A stretch of 46,465 nucleotides of DNA. Origin: an uncultured Saccharospirillaceae bacterium (lineage in GTDB: Bacteria; Pseudomonadota; Gammaproteobacteria; Pseudomonadales; Natronospirillaceae). Location: NCBI GenBank assembly GCA_913063165.1, contig CAJXZL010000016.1, forward strand, positions 1 to 46,465, given 5' to 3'. Below are positions 10,140 to 19,480 of this stretch, one piece after another; positions within the stretch are counted from its first letter, which is position 1, and every line of letters begins with the position of its first letter. The position numbers were made by a program, and so were the translations under genes. A model generated the notes under the pieces. The model worked only from the letters and a program-made list of their open reading frames with translations. It was not told the DNA's origin and searched no databases.

Positions 10140-10874
10140 TCAAAGCGCCTGATTTAGTTGGTCATCGGTTTTACCAAACCGCCTAACCCGTTTAGAAAAC
10201 GCATCAAAAGCAGCTTCCAATACCGCTTCGTCGAAGTCTGGCCACAATACATCTGTAAAATACATTTCGGTATAGGCCATTTGCCAAAGCAAAAAGTTGC
10301 TTATGCGCTGCTCGCCAGCAGAACGTATACATAGGTCGGGGGCAGGCAATCCTGCAGTCGACAAATAGGATTCAATGGATGCGTCTGAGATGTCTTCTGG
10401 TGCCAATTCGCCTCGCTGCACCTGTGCTGCCAATTGACGCACGGACTGCACGATATCCCATTGCCCACCATAATTGGCAGCCACTACCAATGTAAGACCG
10501 GTATTGTCTTTCGTGAGTGATTCAGCGGCAACAATTTGTGCTTGAATCTTGTCATTGAAGGCTTTTGTGTCGCCAATGACTTTTAATCGAATATTATTTT
10601 TATGTAGCTTCTTTACTTCACTCTTCAGTGCAAATAGAAACAACTCCATCAATGCACTGACTTCATCCTTTGGACGTCGCCAGTTTTCACTGCTAAATGC
10701 AAATAATGTCAGTACTTCTACGCCACTTCTCGCACAGCCTTCTACAACTTTTTTGACCGCCCCTTTACCCGCCTTGTGGCCAGAAATGCCTGACAGCGAA
10801 TTTCGTTTAGCCCAACGATTATTACCATCCATGATAATTGCAACATGCTTGGGAGCGGAACTACCTGTTGTCAT
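10140..10874 (-). CDS. uppS: Undecaprenyl diphosphate synthase UppS
   Basis: UppS condenses eight isopentenyl diphosphates onto farnesyl diphosphate in cis to give the C55 carrier lipid for peptidoglycan and O-antigen. The 244-residue product carries IIMDGNNRWAKR (catalytic Asp near residue 16) close to the N-terminus, FAFSSENWRRP, and the C-terminal DLCIRSAGEQRISNFLLWQ with its RxxxExR-type motif. ATG at 10874. A stable stem-loop lies in the short gap between frr and this gene. Confidence 0.96.
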   Translation of the reverse strand: MTTGSSAPKHVAIIMDGNNRWAKRNSLSGISGHKAGKGAVKKVVEGCARSGVEVLTLFAFSSENWRRPKDEVSALMELFLFALKSEVKKLHKNNIRLKVIGDTKAFNDKIQAQIVAAESLTKDNTGLTLVVAANYGGQWDIVQSVRQLAAQVQRGELAPEDISDASIESYLSTAGLPAPDLCIRSAGEQRISNFLLWQMAYTEMYFTDVLWPDFDEAVLEAAFDAFSKRVRRFGKTDDQLNQAL

Positions 10875-10896
10875 AGTGACTTCCTGTTAAATGGCG

Positions 10897-10920
10897 AAGG
10901 CCCATCATCCGATGAGCCCT
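10897..10920 (-). other. Stem-loop between frr and uppS
   Basis: In the minus-strand transcript AGGGCUCAUC pairs with GAUGGGCCUU across a GGAU tetraloop: ten consecutive pairs, two of them G-U. No U-run follows, so it is not a classical terminator. The uppS ATG is 23 bases downstream. It may be an RNA processing or stability element that sets uppS apart from the translation genes upstream; the role is inference. Confidence 0.5.
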
Positions 10921-10940
10921 CCATACAACTTGATTTGGTG

Positions 10941-11498
10941 TTACACCTGCATCAAATCAGATTCTTTTTCGCCTAGGGCTTTTTCTACCAATTCAATATA
11001 GCTATCGGTCAATTTTTGAACCAGATCTTCACCCTGTCTCGCGTCATCTTCGCTGACTTCTTTTTCTTTCAAGAACTCTTTAATCGTGCTGTTGGCATCA
11101 CGGCGTTGGTTACGAATAGAGATTCGTGCCTTTTCCGCTTCTGCTTTCGCATGTTTCACCAAATCACGTCGGGTTTCTTCAGTCAGAGCAGGCATAGATA
11201 TCCGGATGTTGTCGCCAGACGTCGACGGATTCAACCCCAAATCGGACTTCAATATGGCTTTTTCAACAGGCGATATCATGGTCTTTTCCCAAGGGCTAAT
11301 CGCCAGAGTACGACCATCTTCAATGCTGATGTTCGCCACTTGAGCGATAGGCACCATAGAACCGTAATAGTCCACAAATACCGTATCCAATAAGCTCGGA
11401 GACGCGCGGCCCGTTCTAATTTTATTAAATGCATGATCTAGGGCTTCTAGCGCCTTTTTCATGTCTGCTTCAGCTTCTTTTCTTACATCTTCAATCAT
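10941..11498 (-). CDS. frr: Ribosome recycling factor
   Basis: RRF works with EF-G to split post-termination ribosomes. The 185-residue length is exactly that of the family. The signature [13 protein letters not shown] is at about 27-39, and the long three-helix-bundle sequence [20 protein letters not shown] follows. The start overlaps the pyrH stop by four bases (ATGA). The pyrH-frr order is conserved widely in bacteria. Confidence 0.97.
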   Translation of the reverse strand: MIEDVRKEAEADMKKALEALDHAFNKIRTGRASPSLLDTVFVDYYGSMVPIAQVANISIEDGRTLAISPWEKTMISPVEKAILKSDLGLNPSTSGDNIRISMPALTEETRRDLVKHAKAEAEKARISIRNQRRDANSTIKEFLKEKEVSEDDARQGEDLVQKLTDSYIELVEKALGEKESDLMQV

Positions 11499-12238
11499 GC
11501 GTTCGTATCCTCTACCATCAGAGTGCCTTCATTCTCACCCTTTATGACGCGAACCAATGCGCCAGGTTTGTTCATGTTAAATACCCGTACGGGCATCTTA
11601 TGGTCACGCACAAGACACACTGCGGTCAAGTCCATTACACCCAACTGACGCTCTAATGCCTCGTTATAGGACAATCGATCATACTTTACCGCATCAGCAA
11701 ATTTGCGCGGGTCTGCATTATAGACGCCATCTACATTGGTTGCCTTCAAAACGATATCGGCATCAATTTCTATACCACGCAAACAGGCAGCTGAATCAGT
11801 CGTAAAGAACGGATTACCAGTGCCTGCTGCAAAAATAACCACATCGCCCTGCTCAAGATAACGAATCGCTTTGCGTCGATCATAATGGTCATCAACGATG
11901 CCACTCATGGGGATAGAGGACATCACGCGGGTACGAATCCTGCATCGCTCTAGCGCATCCCGCATCGCCAATGCATTCATCACCGTAGCCAACATACCCA
12001 TGTGGTCGCCGGTGACCCGATCTAAACCAGCAGCACTGAGTTCCGCGCCACGGAACAAGTTACCACCACCAATCACAAGACCAACTTGCAAACCGATACC
12101 AATTAACTGACCGATTTCCAATGCCATGCGATCCAATACCTTGGAATCAATCCCAAAATTCTTTTCACCGGTTAATGCTTCACCACTTAACTTTAGCAAT
12201 ATTCGCTTATATTGCGACTGACCCTTAGAATCTGCCAT
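11495..12238 (-). CDS. pyrH: UMP kinase
   Basis: PyrH phosphorylates UMP to UDP as a hexamer, inhibited by UTP and activated by GTP in proteobacteria. The 247-residue protein belongs to the amino-acid-kinase fold: [12 protein letters not shown] near the N-terminus, [10 protein letters not shown], and the ATP-side segment [19 protein letters not shown] lies at good distance before the ATG at 12238. The 195-bp gap upstream holds the tsf terminator and a promoter-like extended -10, so pyrH probably starts its own transcript. Confidence 0.97.
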   Translation of the reverse strand: MADSKGQSQYKRILLKLSGEALTGEKNFGIDSKVLDRMALEIGQLIGIGLQVGLVIGGGNLFRGAELSAAGLDRVTGDHMGMLATVMNALAMRDALERCRIRTRVMSSIPMSGIVDDHYDRRKAIRYLEQGDVVIFAAGTGNPFFTTDSAACLRGIEIDADIVLKATNVDGVYNADPRKFADAVKYDRLSYNEALERQLGVMDLTAVCLVRDHKMPVRVFNMNKPGALVRVIKGENEGTLMVEDTNA

Positions 12239-12295
12239 TCAACCACTCCAATATGTCAACGAAACCCTTTTCGCTCGTGTCTATCATTGCGCAGC

Positions 12296-12304
12296 ATTAT
12301 ATCA
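12296..12304 (-). promoter_or_regulatory. Putative extended -10 promoter for pyrH
   Basis: On the minus strand TGATATAAT (a consensus TATAAT hexamer preceded by the extended TG) lies about 58-66 bp before the pyrH start and after the tsf terminator. No good -35 hexamer is visible at 16-18 bp, which fits an extended -10 promoter. Confidence 0.55.
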
Positions 12305-12393
12305 CAAGCCATCGACCGAGTGCTTTTACAAAATACCCCAATCAAGTCAAAAAATTCGCAGTCTTTTGTGTAAAGCCACTTTCTTACAGGCAC

Positions 12394-12422
12394 AAAAAAG
12401 GGCAGTTACACTGCCCTTTTTT
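12394..12422 (-). terminator. Rho-independent terminator after tsf
   Basis: GGGCAG (12400-12405) and CTGCCC (12411-12416) form a 6-bp stem with a five-base loop, flanked by A6 and T6. Read on minus it is a GC stem followed by a U-run, 12 bp after the tsf stop. The A/T symmetry would also allow function on plus. Confidence 0.88.
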
Positions 12423-12433
12423 ACTGCAACTGG

Positions 12434-13303
12434 TTACTTTTTAACACCAGCTGCTTCTGCAACTTCTTTAGCGAAGTCAACTTCTTCTTTTTCGATGCCT
12501 TCACCCACTTCAACACGGGTGAAACCGATCATCGCCGCGCCAGCTGCTTTCAACAAAGCACCTACTTTTGTGTCAGGATCTTTAACGAAAGGCTGTTCTA
12601 CCAAGCTGATTTCAGCCAAGAACTTCTTAATGCGGCCCTGAACCATCTTCTCGATGATTTCTGCTGGCTTGTTAGAACCTTCAGACTGCGCCTTAACCAC
12701 TTCTTTTTCGCGATCCAGCACATCACTAGGTACCTGCTCTGCAGACACATACTGAGGATTGATTGCAGCAACGTGCATAGCTACGTCACGACCTAGGTCA
12801 GCGTTGCCGCCAGCCATTTCTACCAATACGGCAATACGACCACCGTGTACGTATGCTGCTACTGTGCTGCCTTCAGCACCGATAGTAGCAATACGACGAA
12901 CGGCAATGTTTTCACCAATTTTCTGAACCAAGGCTTCGCGTCGCGCTTCCAATTCGCCAGCCATCAATACAGCAACGTCAGACTGACGCTGAGCAAAAGC
13001 CGCATCGGTTACTGCCTCTGCAAAACCTAGGAAGTTGTCATCACGTGCAACAAAGTCAGTTTCAGAGTTGATCTCTACGATCATGCCGAACGTGCCATCT
13101 TCAGAAACGCGTGTTAATACAATGCCTTCTGCTGCAACACGACCTGCTTTCTTCGCCGCTTTTAAACCAGAATTCTTACGTAGGTTATCAATCGCTTCTT
13201 CGATATTGCCTTCAGTTTCAACCAACGCTTTCTTGCATTCCATCATACCGAGGCCGGTACGCTCGCGGAGTTCTTTCACTAGGCCTGCTGTAATAGTTGC
13301 CAT
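12434..13303 (-). CDS. tsf: Elongation factor Ts
   Basis: EF-Ts exchanges GDP for GTP on EF-Tu. The 289-residue product begins with the UBA-like domain ([20 protein letters not shown], residues 9-28), followed by the signature [12 protein letters not shown] and the core motif [13 protein letters not shown]. It has the gammaproteobacterial two-subdomain core. AAGAGGA precedes the ATG. Cotranscription with rpsB is expected, modulated by a hairpin in the 83-bp spacer. Confidence 0.97.
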   Translation of the reverse strand: MATITAGLVKELRERTGLGMMECKKALVETEGNIEEAIDNLRKNSGLKAAKKAGRVAAEGIVLTRVSEDGTFGMIVEINSETDFVARDDNFLGFAEAVTDAAFAQRQSDVAVLMAGELEARREALVQKIGENIAVRRIATIGAEGSTVAAYVHGGRIAVLVEMAGGNADLGRDVAMHVAAINPQYVSAEQVPSDVLDREKEVVKAQSEGSNKPAEIIEKMVQGRIKKFLAEISLVEQPFVKDPDTKVGALLKAAGAAMIGFTRVEVGEGIEKEEVDFAKEVAEAAGVKK

Positions 13304-13341
13304 GCCAAGTTCCTCTTAATGTTCAATTAGTTAATTACAAC

Positions 13342-13363
13342 AAAGGGGGCGACGCCCCCTTTT
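13342..13363 (-). terminator. GC hairpin between rpsB and tsf (attenuator-like)
   Basis: GGGGGC (13345-13350) and GCCCCC (13354-13359) enclose a three-base loop, extended by AAA/TTT. On minus it is followed by a short interrupted T stretch. This looks like a leaky terminator that would lower tsf relative to rpsB, or an mRNA-stabilising 3' element; which one is inference. Confidence 0.6.
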
Positions 13364-13386
13364 CAATACTGTGCGTGCAAAGAGGC

Positions 13387-14148
13387 TTAGGCTTCTTTGT
13401 CAGCTTCCGGCGCTACCGCAGCAACTTCTTCAGTCACTTCAACGATATCGTCTTTAACGCCACCAGCTTCAACACGGCCTTCTAGGACAGCGTCTGCAGC
13501 AGAGCGAACATAGATTTCAATCGCACGGATAGCATCGTCGTTACCAGGGATAACGTAATCAACGCCGTCTGGGTTGCTGTTAGAGTCAACAACACCGATA
13601 ACTGGGATACCCAATTTGTTCGCTTCTAGGATAGCGATACGTTCATGGTCAACGTCGATGATGAACAAAGCGTCAGGCAAACCGCCCATATCCTTGATAC
13701 CACCGATAGACTTCTCAAGCTTTTCCATTTCACGTTCGCGCATCAACTTTTCTTTCTTAGTCAACTGCTCGAAAGTACCATCTTTTGCCTGTGCTTCTAG
13801 ATCACGCAAACGGCGGATAGACTGGCGGATGGTTTTGTAGTTGGTCAACATGCCACCCAACCAACGGTGATTAACGTAAGGCATAGACACACGGCTAGCC
13901 TCAGACTTAATCACTTCTTGCGCAGCGCGCTTAGTACCAACAAACAAGATCTTGTTCTTGTTCATTGAAATCTTTTTGATAATGTCTAAAGACTTGTTCA
14001 ACGCAGGCACTGTGTGCTCTAGGTTGATGATATGAATCTTGTTACGTGCACCAAAGATGTACTTGCCCATTTTTGGGTTCCAGTAACGTGTTTGGTGACC
14101 AAAGTGTACGCCTGCCTTAAGCAGTTCGCGCATAGATACAGTTGCCAT
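13387..14148 (-). CDS. rpsB: 30S ribosomal protein S2
   Basis: S2 binds late to the 30S subunit near the mRNA exit platform and recruits S1. The ATG at 14148 gives 253 residues starting [20 protein letters not shown], the classical N-terminus; a longer in-frame extension translates the structured leader and is rejected. Signatures include [23 protein letters not shown] and the later [12 protein letters not shown]. The acidic Glu/Val/Ala-rich C-terminal tail is lineage-variable. Expression is probably autoregulated through the leader, as known in Gammaproteobacteria. Confidence 0.98.
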   Translation of the reverse strand: MATVSMRELLKAGVHFGHQTRYWNPKMGKYIFGARNKIHIINLEHTVPALNKSLDIIKKISMNKNKILFVGTKRAAQEVIKSEASRVSMPYVNHRWLGGMLTNYKTIRQSIRRLRDLEAQAKDGTFEQLTKKEKLMREREMEKLEKSIGGIKDMGGLPDALFIIDVDHERIAILEANKLGIPVIGVVDSNSNPDGVDYVIPGNDDAIRAIEIYVRSAADAVLEGRVEAGGVKDDIVEVTEEVAAVAPEADKEA

Positions 14149-14287
14149 AATCAGAAAATCTCTTTTTGAACGGGTTAAGCCTCCACCCATCCCTAACTTT
14201 CAACCCCGGAGGGCACCCAGAAAATCAGTGACGATAGGTGTGTGACAGTTATGTTTCATAGTTGCTCAGACGAAGTCGTCCAGAGCG
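14149..14287 (-). promoter_or_regulatory. rpsB 5' leader, candidate S2 autoregulatory RNA
   Basis: About 140 bases separate the predicted start point from the rpsB ATG. Pairings are visible on minus: GGGTT (14202-14206) with AACCC (14172-14176) enclosing a purine-rich loop (GAAAGTTAGGGATGGG...), and a neighbouring GGGTGCCCTCCGGGG hairpin. Feedback of S2 on rpsB-tsf through the leader is established for E. coli; equivalence here rests on position and structured appearance. Confidence 0.6.
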
Positions 14288-14293
14288 GCGCGC

Positions 14294-14321
14294 TTTATAC
14301 CATATTTAAGCCATTTTCCAA
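14294..14321 (-). promoter_or_regulatory. rpsB-tsf promoter with GC-rich discriminator
   Basis: TTGGAA (14316-14321 on minus) and TATAAA (14294-14299) are separated by 16 bp. The -10 is followed at once by GCGCGCCGC. A GC-rich discriminator of this kind is typical of stringently controlled (ppGpp/DksA-repressed) stable-RNA and ribosomal-protein promoters. Confidence 0.7.
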
Positions 14322-14577
14322 AGCCTTTTTACCAAAAGAAGTACAGAATTAAACTGGATGCTATTTATTACCACAACCAAGCCCCGCAGCGGCGCGTGAG
14401 CCGTGTAACAGCACCTGATCGGTTCCAAACACCGTGGTTTTTTGCGCCAATATAAACCGGCAGCCATAACAGCCCAACATTATGAAAAGAAACACACTCA
14501 ATCAGGGCATTGTGGGTGGTGTAATGGGTAAATTTCAGTAGAATAGTGAATACTTTACTCAATTGGTCGGAATAGGC

Positions 14578-15378
14578 ATGTCACTTATAAAGAACCCCAG
14601 TCAAATCGAAAAAATGCGCGTTGCAGGACGTTTAGCAGCAGAAGTACTCGATATGATAGGACCCTACGTAATCCCAGGTGTTACCACAGGTGAACTAGAC
14701 ACCATTTGCCACGACTATATTGTGAACCACCAAAATGCCATTCCAGCACCGTTGAATTATCACGGCTTTCCAAAATCGATTTGCACCTCCGTTAACAATG
14801 TGATTTGTCACGGAATCCCTTCAGACTCAAAGGTCTTGAAAAAGGGCGATATCGTCAATATCGACATTACTGTGATTAAAGATGGTTTCCATGGCGACAC
14901 CAGTGCCATGTTTTATGTCGGTGACGTTGTACCGTCGTCAGAACGTCTGTGTACCGTCACCCAAGAATGCATGTATTTGGGTATTGCCCAAATAAAGCCG
15001 GGCGCACATTTGGGCGATATCGGGTATGCCATCGAACAGCATGCCACCAAAAATTATTACACCGTAGTCCAAGAATACTGTGGACACGGTATTGGCGATG
15101 TATTCCATGAAGAACCACAGGTACTTCATTATGGCACCCGTGGCACAGGCATGGTGATAAAAGAAGGCATGATTTTCACAGTGGAACCCATGATCAATGC
15201 CGGCAAACGCCATTCAAAATCATCCCCACCAGCTCCGCGTGGTGATGGATGGACCGTTGTGACCAAAGATGGACGCCTTTCGGCCCAATGGGAACACACC
15301 TGCTTGGTAACCAAAGATGGCTTTGAAATTTTAACGCTGCGACAAGACGAAGTGTTTCCGGACCATCTACTGAAATAG
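14578..15378 (+). CDS. map: Methionine aminopeptidase, type I
   Basis: Map removes the initiator Met from nascent proteins. The ATG at 14578 gives 266 residues; an upstream in-frame TTG adds only five. The metal and active-site residues of the pita-bread fold are visible: H79, D96 (NIDITV), D107 (HGDTSAMF), the His of YCGHGIG, the Glu of TVEPM and the final Glu of QWEHT. Divergent from rpsB as in E. coli, and 11 bp before glnD. The roughly 430-bp divergent spacer holds the rpsB leader and promoter; I see no convincing map promoter in it. Confidence 0.97.
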   Translation: MSLIKNPSQIEKMRVAGRLAAEVLDMIGPYVIPGVTTGELDTICHDYIVNHQNAIPAPLNYHGFPKSICTSVNNVICHGIPSDSKVLKKGDIVNIDITVIKDGFHGDTSAMFYVGDVVPSSERLCTVTQECMYLGIAQIKPGAHLGDIGYAIEQHATKNYYTVVQEYCGHGIGDVFHEEPQVLHYGTRGTGMVIKEGMIFTVEPMINAGKRHSKSSPPAPRGDGWTVVTKDGRLSAQWEHTCLVTKDGFEILTLRQDEVFPDHLLK

Positions 15379-15389
15379 GAAAATGTCAC

Positions 15390-18083
15390 ATGGTTGATGT
15401 CGTTAACATCCATTCAGACCATCAACTGTTTGATCCAGACGCCTTCGCTCAGTCGCTTGCCACAGCACAGCCTCTGGACGCCTATAAAAAAGCACTCAAG
15501 CACCTCAACGACACCCAATACACTGCCTTTAAACAACAGTTTTCGGACGACGACTTTATTCGACATGCTGTTTACGGGCGTGCTTGGACAATAGACCAAT
15601 TATTGACCGAGGCATGGAAGACGCAGGCATGGCCCACTGACAACATCGCCTTGCTCGCCGTTGGTGGCTATGGTCGCGGTGAACTGTTGCCACATTCAGA
15701 CATCGACCTCTTACTGTTATTCGAATCTGAACGCGACATTGAACAATGCCAGCCTTTGATCCAAGCCTTCATAACCTTTCTGTGGGATATCAATCTCAAA
15801 ATTGGCCACAGTGTCAGAACACCCGACACCTGTGCCGCCGAAGCAAAAAAAGACCTGACCGTCATCACCACATTGATTGAACATCGCCTCATTACTGGTA
15901 GCGAACAGATTCAAGCAGACATGGCCTACCGCATTCGCCCTGAGAAAATGTGGCCTAGCAGCGAATTCTTTACCGGAAAATTAGCAGAGCAACAGAACCG
16001 ACATGACCGGTTCAATGAAACCGAATACAACCTTGAACCCAACGTCAAAAGCTCACCTGGCGGTTTAAGAGATGTGCAAACCATCGGTTGGGTAGCCAAG
16101 CGCCATTTCGGTGACTCACGCAATCGAGATCTGGTTACCCGAGGCTTTTTAACGGCGCCTGAATATCAAGCATTGCGATCTGGCTTGGCATTCTTGTGGC
16201 GTATTCGCTTCGGCTTGCACATGCTAACGGAACGACCAGAAGACCGATTGCTGTTTGACCTGCAGAGCCAACTGGCGGTGTTATTTGGGTATGAAGACAA
16301 AGCCGGTAAAATTGCCATCGAATGGTTAATGCAAGATTATTACCGCAGGGTGATAAGGCTGCGGTCACTTAACGACATGCTGTTACAACATTTCGATGAA
16401 GTGATCTTACAGGCTGGCCAACGAGACAATATCATCGCGTTAAATGACCGCTTTCAGATTCGCAATGGCAACATCGAAACCCTGCATCCACGGGTATTTC
16501 CCGACAACCCTTCGGCATTGCTCGAGGTGTTTGTATTGATGGCCAAGTCACCAGACATTCGCGGTATTCGCGCGGCAACTATCAGGCAAATTCGCCAAAA
16601 TCGCCAGCTAGTGGATGACGCTTTTCGCAACACTGCTGCCAACCAAGCGCTGTTCATGGAGCTGCTACGGTCCGGAAAAGGCGTATCTACCAACCTGCTA
16701 CGCATGAATCGCTTTGGCATTTTAGGTCTGTATTTACCCGAATTTGGCCGCATCATTGGTCAGATGCAGCATGATCTTTTTCACATATATACGGTCGATG
16801 CCCACACACTGTTGGTCATTCGCAATTTGCGTAAATTCCGACACCCAGGAAACACCTCAAAATACCCCTTGGTCACTGATATTATCCGGTCACTGCCCAA
16901 GATCGAAAATGCCTATATCGCAGCGCTTTACCACGACATAGCAAAGGGCCGTGGCGGTGATCATTCAAGCTTAGGCGCTGCTGATGTGAGGGCATTTTGT
17001 GAACGACACGGCCTGCCTGAGCGCGATACGACCTTAATTGTATGGTTGGTTGAAAGCCACCTACTCATGTCAGTCACTGCACAAAAGAAGGATTTGTCGG
17101 ATCCTAAAATCATTGCTGACTTTGCAGATAAAGTGCAAAACCAAAGTTACCTAGATTATCTGATGGTGCTCACCGTTGCCGACATTAACGCGACCAACCC
17201 CAGCATTTGGAACAGCTGGAAAGCCTCATTGTTGAAACAGCTATATATTGAAACCAGACGGTACCTGCAGCTCGACCGCGCCAACCCACTGGAGACCCAA
17301 CAACGTATTGCCGCTATAAAGGTAGATGCGATGGCAATACTAGACAGAATGGGTGTTGACGCCGCTGAAGTACAACGATTCTGGGCAACATTAGGCGACG
17401 AATACTTTGTTAGAGAATCTGCTGAGAGCATTGCTTGGCACGGCCATGAGATTTTAGAGGCCGGCCTGGACAGCACATCAGTATTGATACGTGAAATTAA
17501 TGAGGAATCCTATGATGGTGCCAGTCAAATATTTGTCTATGCACCAGACCGCGCGCACCTGTTTGCCGACATCGCCCGTGCGCTTGAGTCACTACACCTC
17601 AATATTCATGACGCGCGCATTCTGACGGCAGCCCATACCCAATTTTCATTAGATACCTTTATCGTCTTAGACGACCAGGGCAATTCATTGGGTTCTGATG
17701 CGATGAAAATTGAAACCATTCGCATCAAATTGATGTCTGCGATCCTGCAACCGAAATCCGTTAAAGCCATTCACCGACGGGTGCCCAGACAGCTCAAGCA
17801 CTTCAAATTCCCTGCACAGGTGCAATTGACCAATGATCCGCTTCAACACAGAACGCAAATAGACATTGTTACCGTTGACCGTCCTGGCCTTTTGGCTTCA
17901 ATTGGTGAAATGTTTAGGGAATTCAATATTCAAATCCAAAACGCACGCATCTCAACGTTCGGTGAAAGGGTTGAAGACGTTTTCTTTGTATTAAACGCCG
18001 ACAACCAACCCTTTGACCTTGCAGACTACGCACCATTGCAACAGGCATTAGAAACCAAACTCAATGCCCTTCAACAGGAATAG
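15390..18083 (+). CDS. glnD: Bifunctional PII uridylyltransferase / uridylyl-removing enzyme
   Basis: GlnD senses glutamine and adds or removes UMP on PII proteins, so it sets glutamine synthetase activity and NtrB/NtrC output. The 897-residue protein shows the full layout: nucleotidyltransferase domain with VGGYGRGELLPHSDIDLLLL (about 91-110; catalytic Asp 104 and 106), the helical region, an HD domain with ALYHDIAKGRGGDHS (uridylyl-removing activity), then two C-terminal ACT domains (glutamine binding; last one around TQIDIVTVDRPGLLASIGEM). AGGAAA precedes the ATG. map-glnD is the usual neighbour pair. Confidence 0.97.
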   Translation: MVDVVNIHSDHQLFDPDAFAQSLATAQPLDAYKKALKHLNDTQYTAFKQQFSDDDFIRHAVYGRAWTIDQLLTEAWKTQAWPTDNIALLAVGGYGRGELLPHSDIDLLLLFESERDIEQCQPLIQAFITFLWDINLKIGHSVRTPDTCAAEAKKDLTVITTLIEHRLITGSEQIQADMAYRIRPEKMWPSSEFFTGKLAEQQNRHDRFNETEYNLEPNVKSSPGGLRDVQTIGWVAKRHFGDSRNRDLVTRGFLTAPEYQALRSGLAFLWRIRFGLHMLTERPEDRLLFDLQSQLAVLFGYEDKAGKIAIEWLMQDYYRRVIRLRSLNDMLLQHFDEVILQAGQRDNIIALNDRFQIRNGNIETLHPRVFPDNPSALLEVFVLMAKSPDIRGIRAATIRQIRQNRQLVDDAFRNTAANQALFMELLRSGKGVSTNLLRMNRFGILGLYLPEFGRIIGQMQHDLFHIYTVDAHTLLVIRNLRKFRHPGNTSKYPLVTDIIRSLPKIENAYIAALYHDIAKGRGGDHSSLGAADVRAFCERHGLPERDTTLIVWLVESHLLMSVTAQKKDLSDPKIIADFADKVQNQSYLDYLMVLTVADINATNPSIWNSWKASLLKQLYIETRRYLQLDRANPLETQQRIAAIKVDAMAILDRMGVDAAEVQRFWATLGDEYFVRESAESIAWHGHEILEAGLDSTSVLIREINEESYDGASQIFVYAPDRAHLFADIARALESLHLNIHDARILTAAHTQFSLDTFIVLDDQGNSLGSDAMKIETIRIKLMSAILQPKSVKAIHRRVPRQLKHFKFPAQVQLTNDPLQHRTQIDIVTVDRPGLLASIGEMFREFNIQIQNARISTFGERVEDVFFVLNADNQPFDLADYAPLQQALETKLNALQQE

Positions 18084-18087
18084 CATC

Positions 18088-18447
18088 ATGATTACCCTGT
18101 ACGGCATCCCGAATTGCGACACGGTGAAAAAGGCCAGAAAATGGCTAGAAATGCAGCACCTTGATTACCAGTTTCACGATTTCAGAAAAGACGGGGTAGA
18201 CAGCACACTGGTCGCCCCTTGGCTGCAACAGGTCGACAGCACAGTATTGCTCAACCGTCGGAGTACGACATGGAAGCAGCTGAGTGACGCGGATAAATCC
18301 GTTACGACTGATGACCAACTCATCTCACTGTTGGTGGCCAATCCCACCCTCATCAAAAGACCGGTCATTGATTGCAATGGCGCAATCATAGTCGGATTTA
18401 CACCAGACAGGCTTAACATTTTTTTAACCGAACATTTAGGGAAATAA
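18088..18447 (+). CDS. yffB: ArsC/Spx-family reductase YffB
   Basis: A 119-residue thioredoxin-fold protein of the ArsC/Spx family. The N-terminus MITLYGIPNCDTVKKARKWL carries the single Cys at the active-site position and the KKARKWL helix typical of E. coli YffB. The later RPVIDCNG segment is the cis-Pro block of the family. The biochemical role of YffB is not established; it is not a dedicated arsenate reductase by context. The start at 18088 is four bases after the glnD stop, and dapD begins one base after its own stop, a tight operon with lysine/diaminopimelate synthesis. In E. coli yffB neighbours dapE, so the DAP link recurs in a different arrangement. Confidence 0.88.
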   Translation: MITLYGIPNCDTVKKARKWLEMQHLDYQFHDFRKDGVDSTLVAPWLQQVDSTVLLNRRSTTWKQLSDADKSVTTDDQLISLLVANPTLIKRPVIDCNGAIIVGFTPDRLNIFLTEHLGK

Positions 18448-18448
18448 C

Positions 18449-19480
18449 ATGGCTTTTTATGCAATTGCACTGGGTAGCTGCACTGAAAACAAGCAACACG
18501 ACATTATTGAGTGTTTTTATCCGCAACCCATCATGGCGCCAAATGCCGAATGGGTAGGACAGTTACAGTCTGTATTATCAATGGGCCCTACTGCCTCAGT
18601 TACACGCGTGCCATTAAAGCACCTTGAAACCGTGGCCGATCTTTTTGAATCCGCTGACTATGACATGACCGCCCAATTTGCACGCTTATCAATAGAAGGT
18701 GAAACCGAATTGGTGCTAACCCTGCTTGAACAGGATATTGCACCCGATTCGGTACCCGCTGCCTATTTAAAGCTTCACTTGTTATCCCATCGTTTGGTGA
18801 AGCCCCACAGCACCAATATTGATGGCATCTTTGGTGTATTACGCAACATTGCATGGACCAACTTAGGTCCGATAGACATGCCTGAATTACCAGAATGGCA
18901 AATGGCAACGCGCGCCCGTGGTCAAACGTTACAGGTTTTTTCAGTCGATAAGTTCCCCAAGATGGTGGACTACGTTGTGCCGTCTGGCATCCGCATAGCC
19001 GACTCATCCCGCGTTCGCTTGGGCGCCTATTTGGGTGAAGGCACCACTATCATGCATGAAGGCTTTGTCAATTTTAATGCGGGAACCGAAGCCGCAAGTA
19101 TGGTAGAAGGCAGAATTACAGCCGGAGTATTTGTACACAAAGGCTCAGACATTGGCGGCGGCGCCTCCATTATGGGTACGTTGTCTGGCGGCGGTAAAAC
19201 CGTTATCTCCGTTGGCGAAAGTTGTCTGGTCGGCGCCAATGCTGGCATAGGTATTTCACTGGGCGACCGATGTATTGTGGAAGCTGGACTGTATATCACT
19301 GCCGGTACGAAAGTCTCTGTCGTTGATCCTGACACCGGCAACCATAGCGTCATGAAAGCAGCGGCGCTCTCTGGCCTATCAGATTTGTTGTTTATTCGTA
19401 ACTCTCTGACCGGCGCAGTGGAATGTCGCGCCAATAAAACAGCGGTCTCCCTTAACGCCATTTTGCACCAAAACGATTAA
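18449..19480 (+). CDS. dapD: Tetrahydrodipicolinate N-succinyltransferase, long form
   Basis: DapD succinylates 2,3,4,5-tetrahydrodipicolinate with succinyl-CoA in the diaminopimelate/lysine pathway. At 343 residues it is the long Pseudomonas/Actinobacteria type rather than the roughly 274-residue E. coli type. The N-terminal domain (1-170) precedes a left-handed beta-helix: GAYLGEGTTIMHEGFVNFNA and VHKGSDIGGGASIMGTLSGG, then the CoA-binding GESCLVGANAGIGISLGD. AGGGA lies seven to eight bases before the ATG. It is the last gene of the glnD-yffB-dapD run. Confidence 0.94.
   Translation: MAFYAIALGSCTENKQHDIIECFYPQPIMAPNAEWVGQLQSVLSMGPTASVTRVPLKHLETVADLFESADYDMTAQFARLSIEGETELVLTLLEQDIAPDSVPAAYLKLHLLSHRLVKPHSTNIDGIFGVLRNIAWTNLGPIDMPELPEWQMATRARGQTLQVFSVDKFPKMVDYVVPSGIRIADSSRVRLGAYLGEGTTIMHEGFVNFNAGTEAASMVEGRITAGVFVHKGSDIGGGASIMGTLSGGGKTVISVGESCLVGANAGIGISLGDRCIVEAGLYITAGTKVSVVDPDTGNHSVMKAAALSGLSDLLFIRNSLTGAVECRANKTAVSLNAILHQND

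Noticed and set aside
14149-14190. N-terminal extension of S2 (14 residues)
   Set aside because: It translates the structured leader; [10 protein letters not shown] is the universal S2 start.
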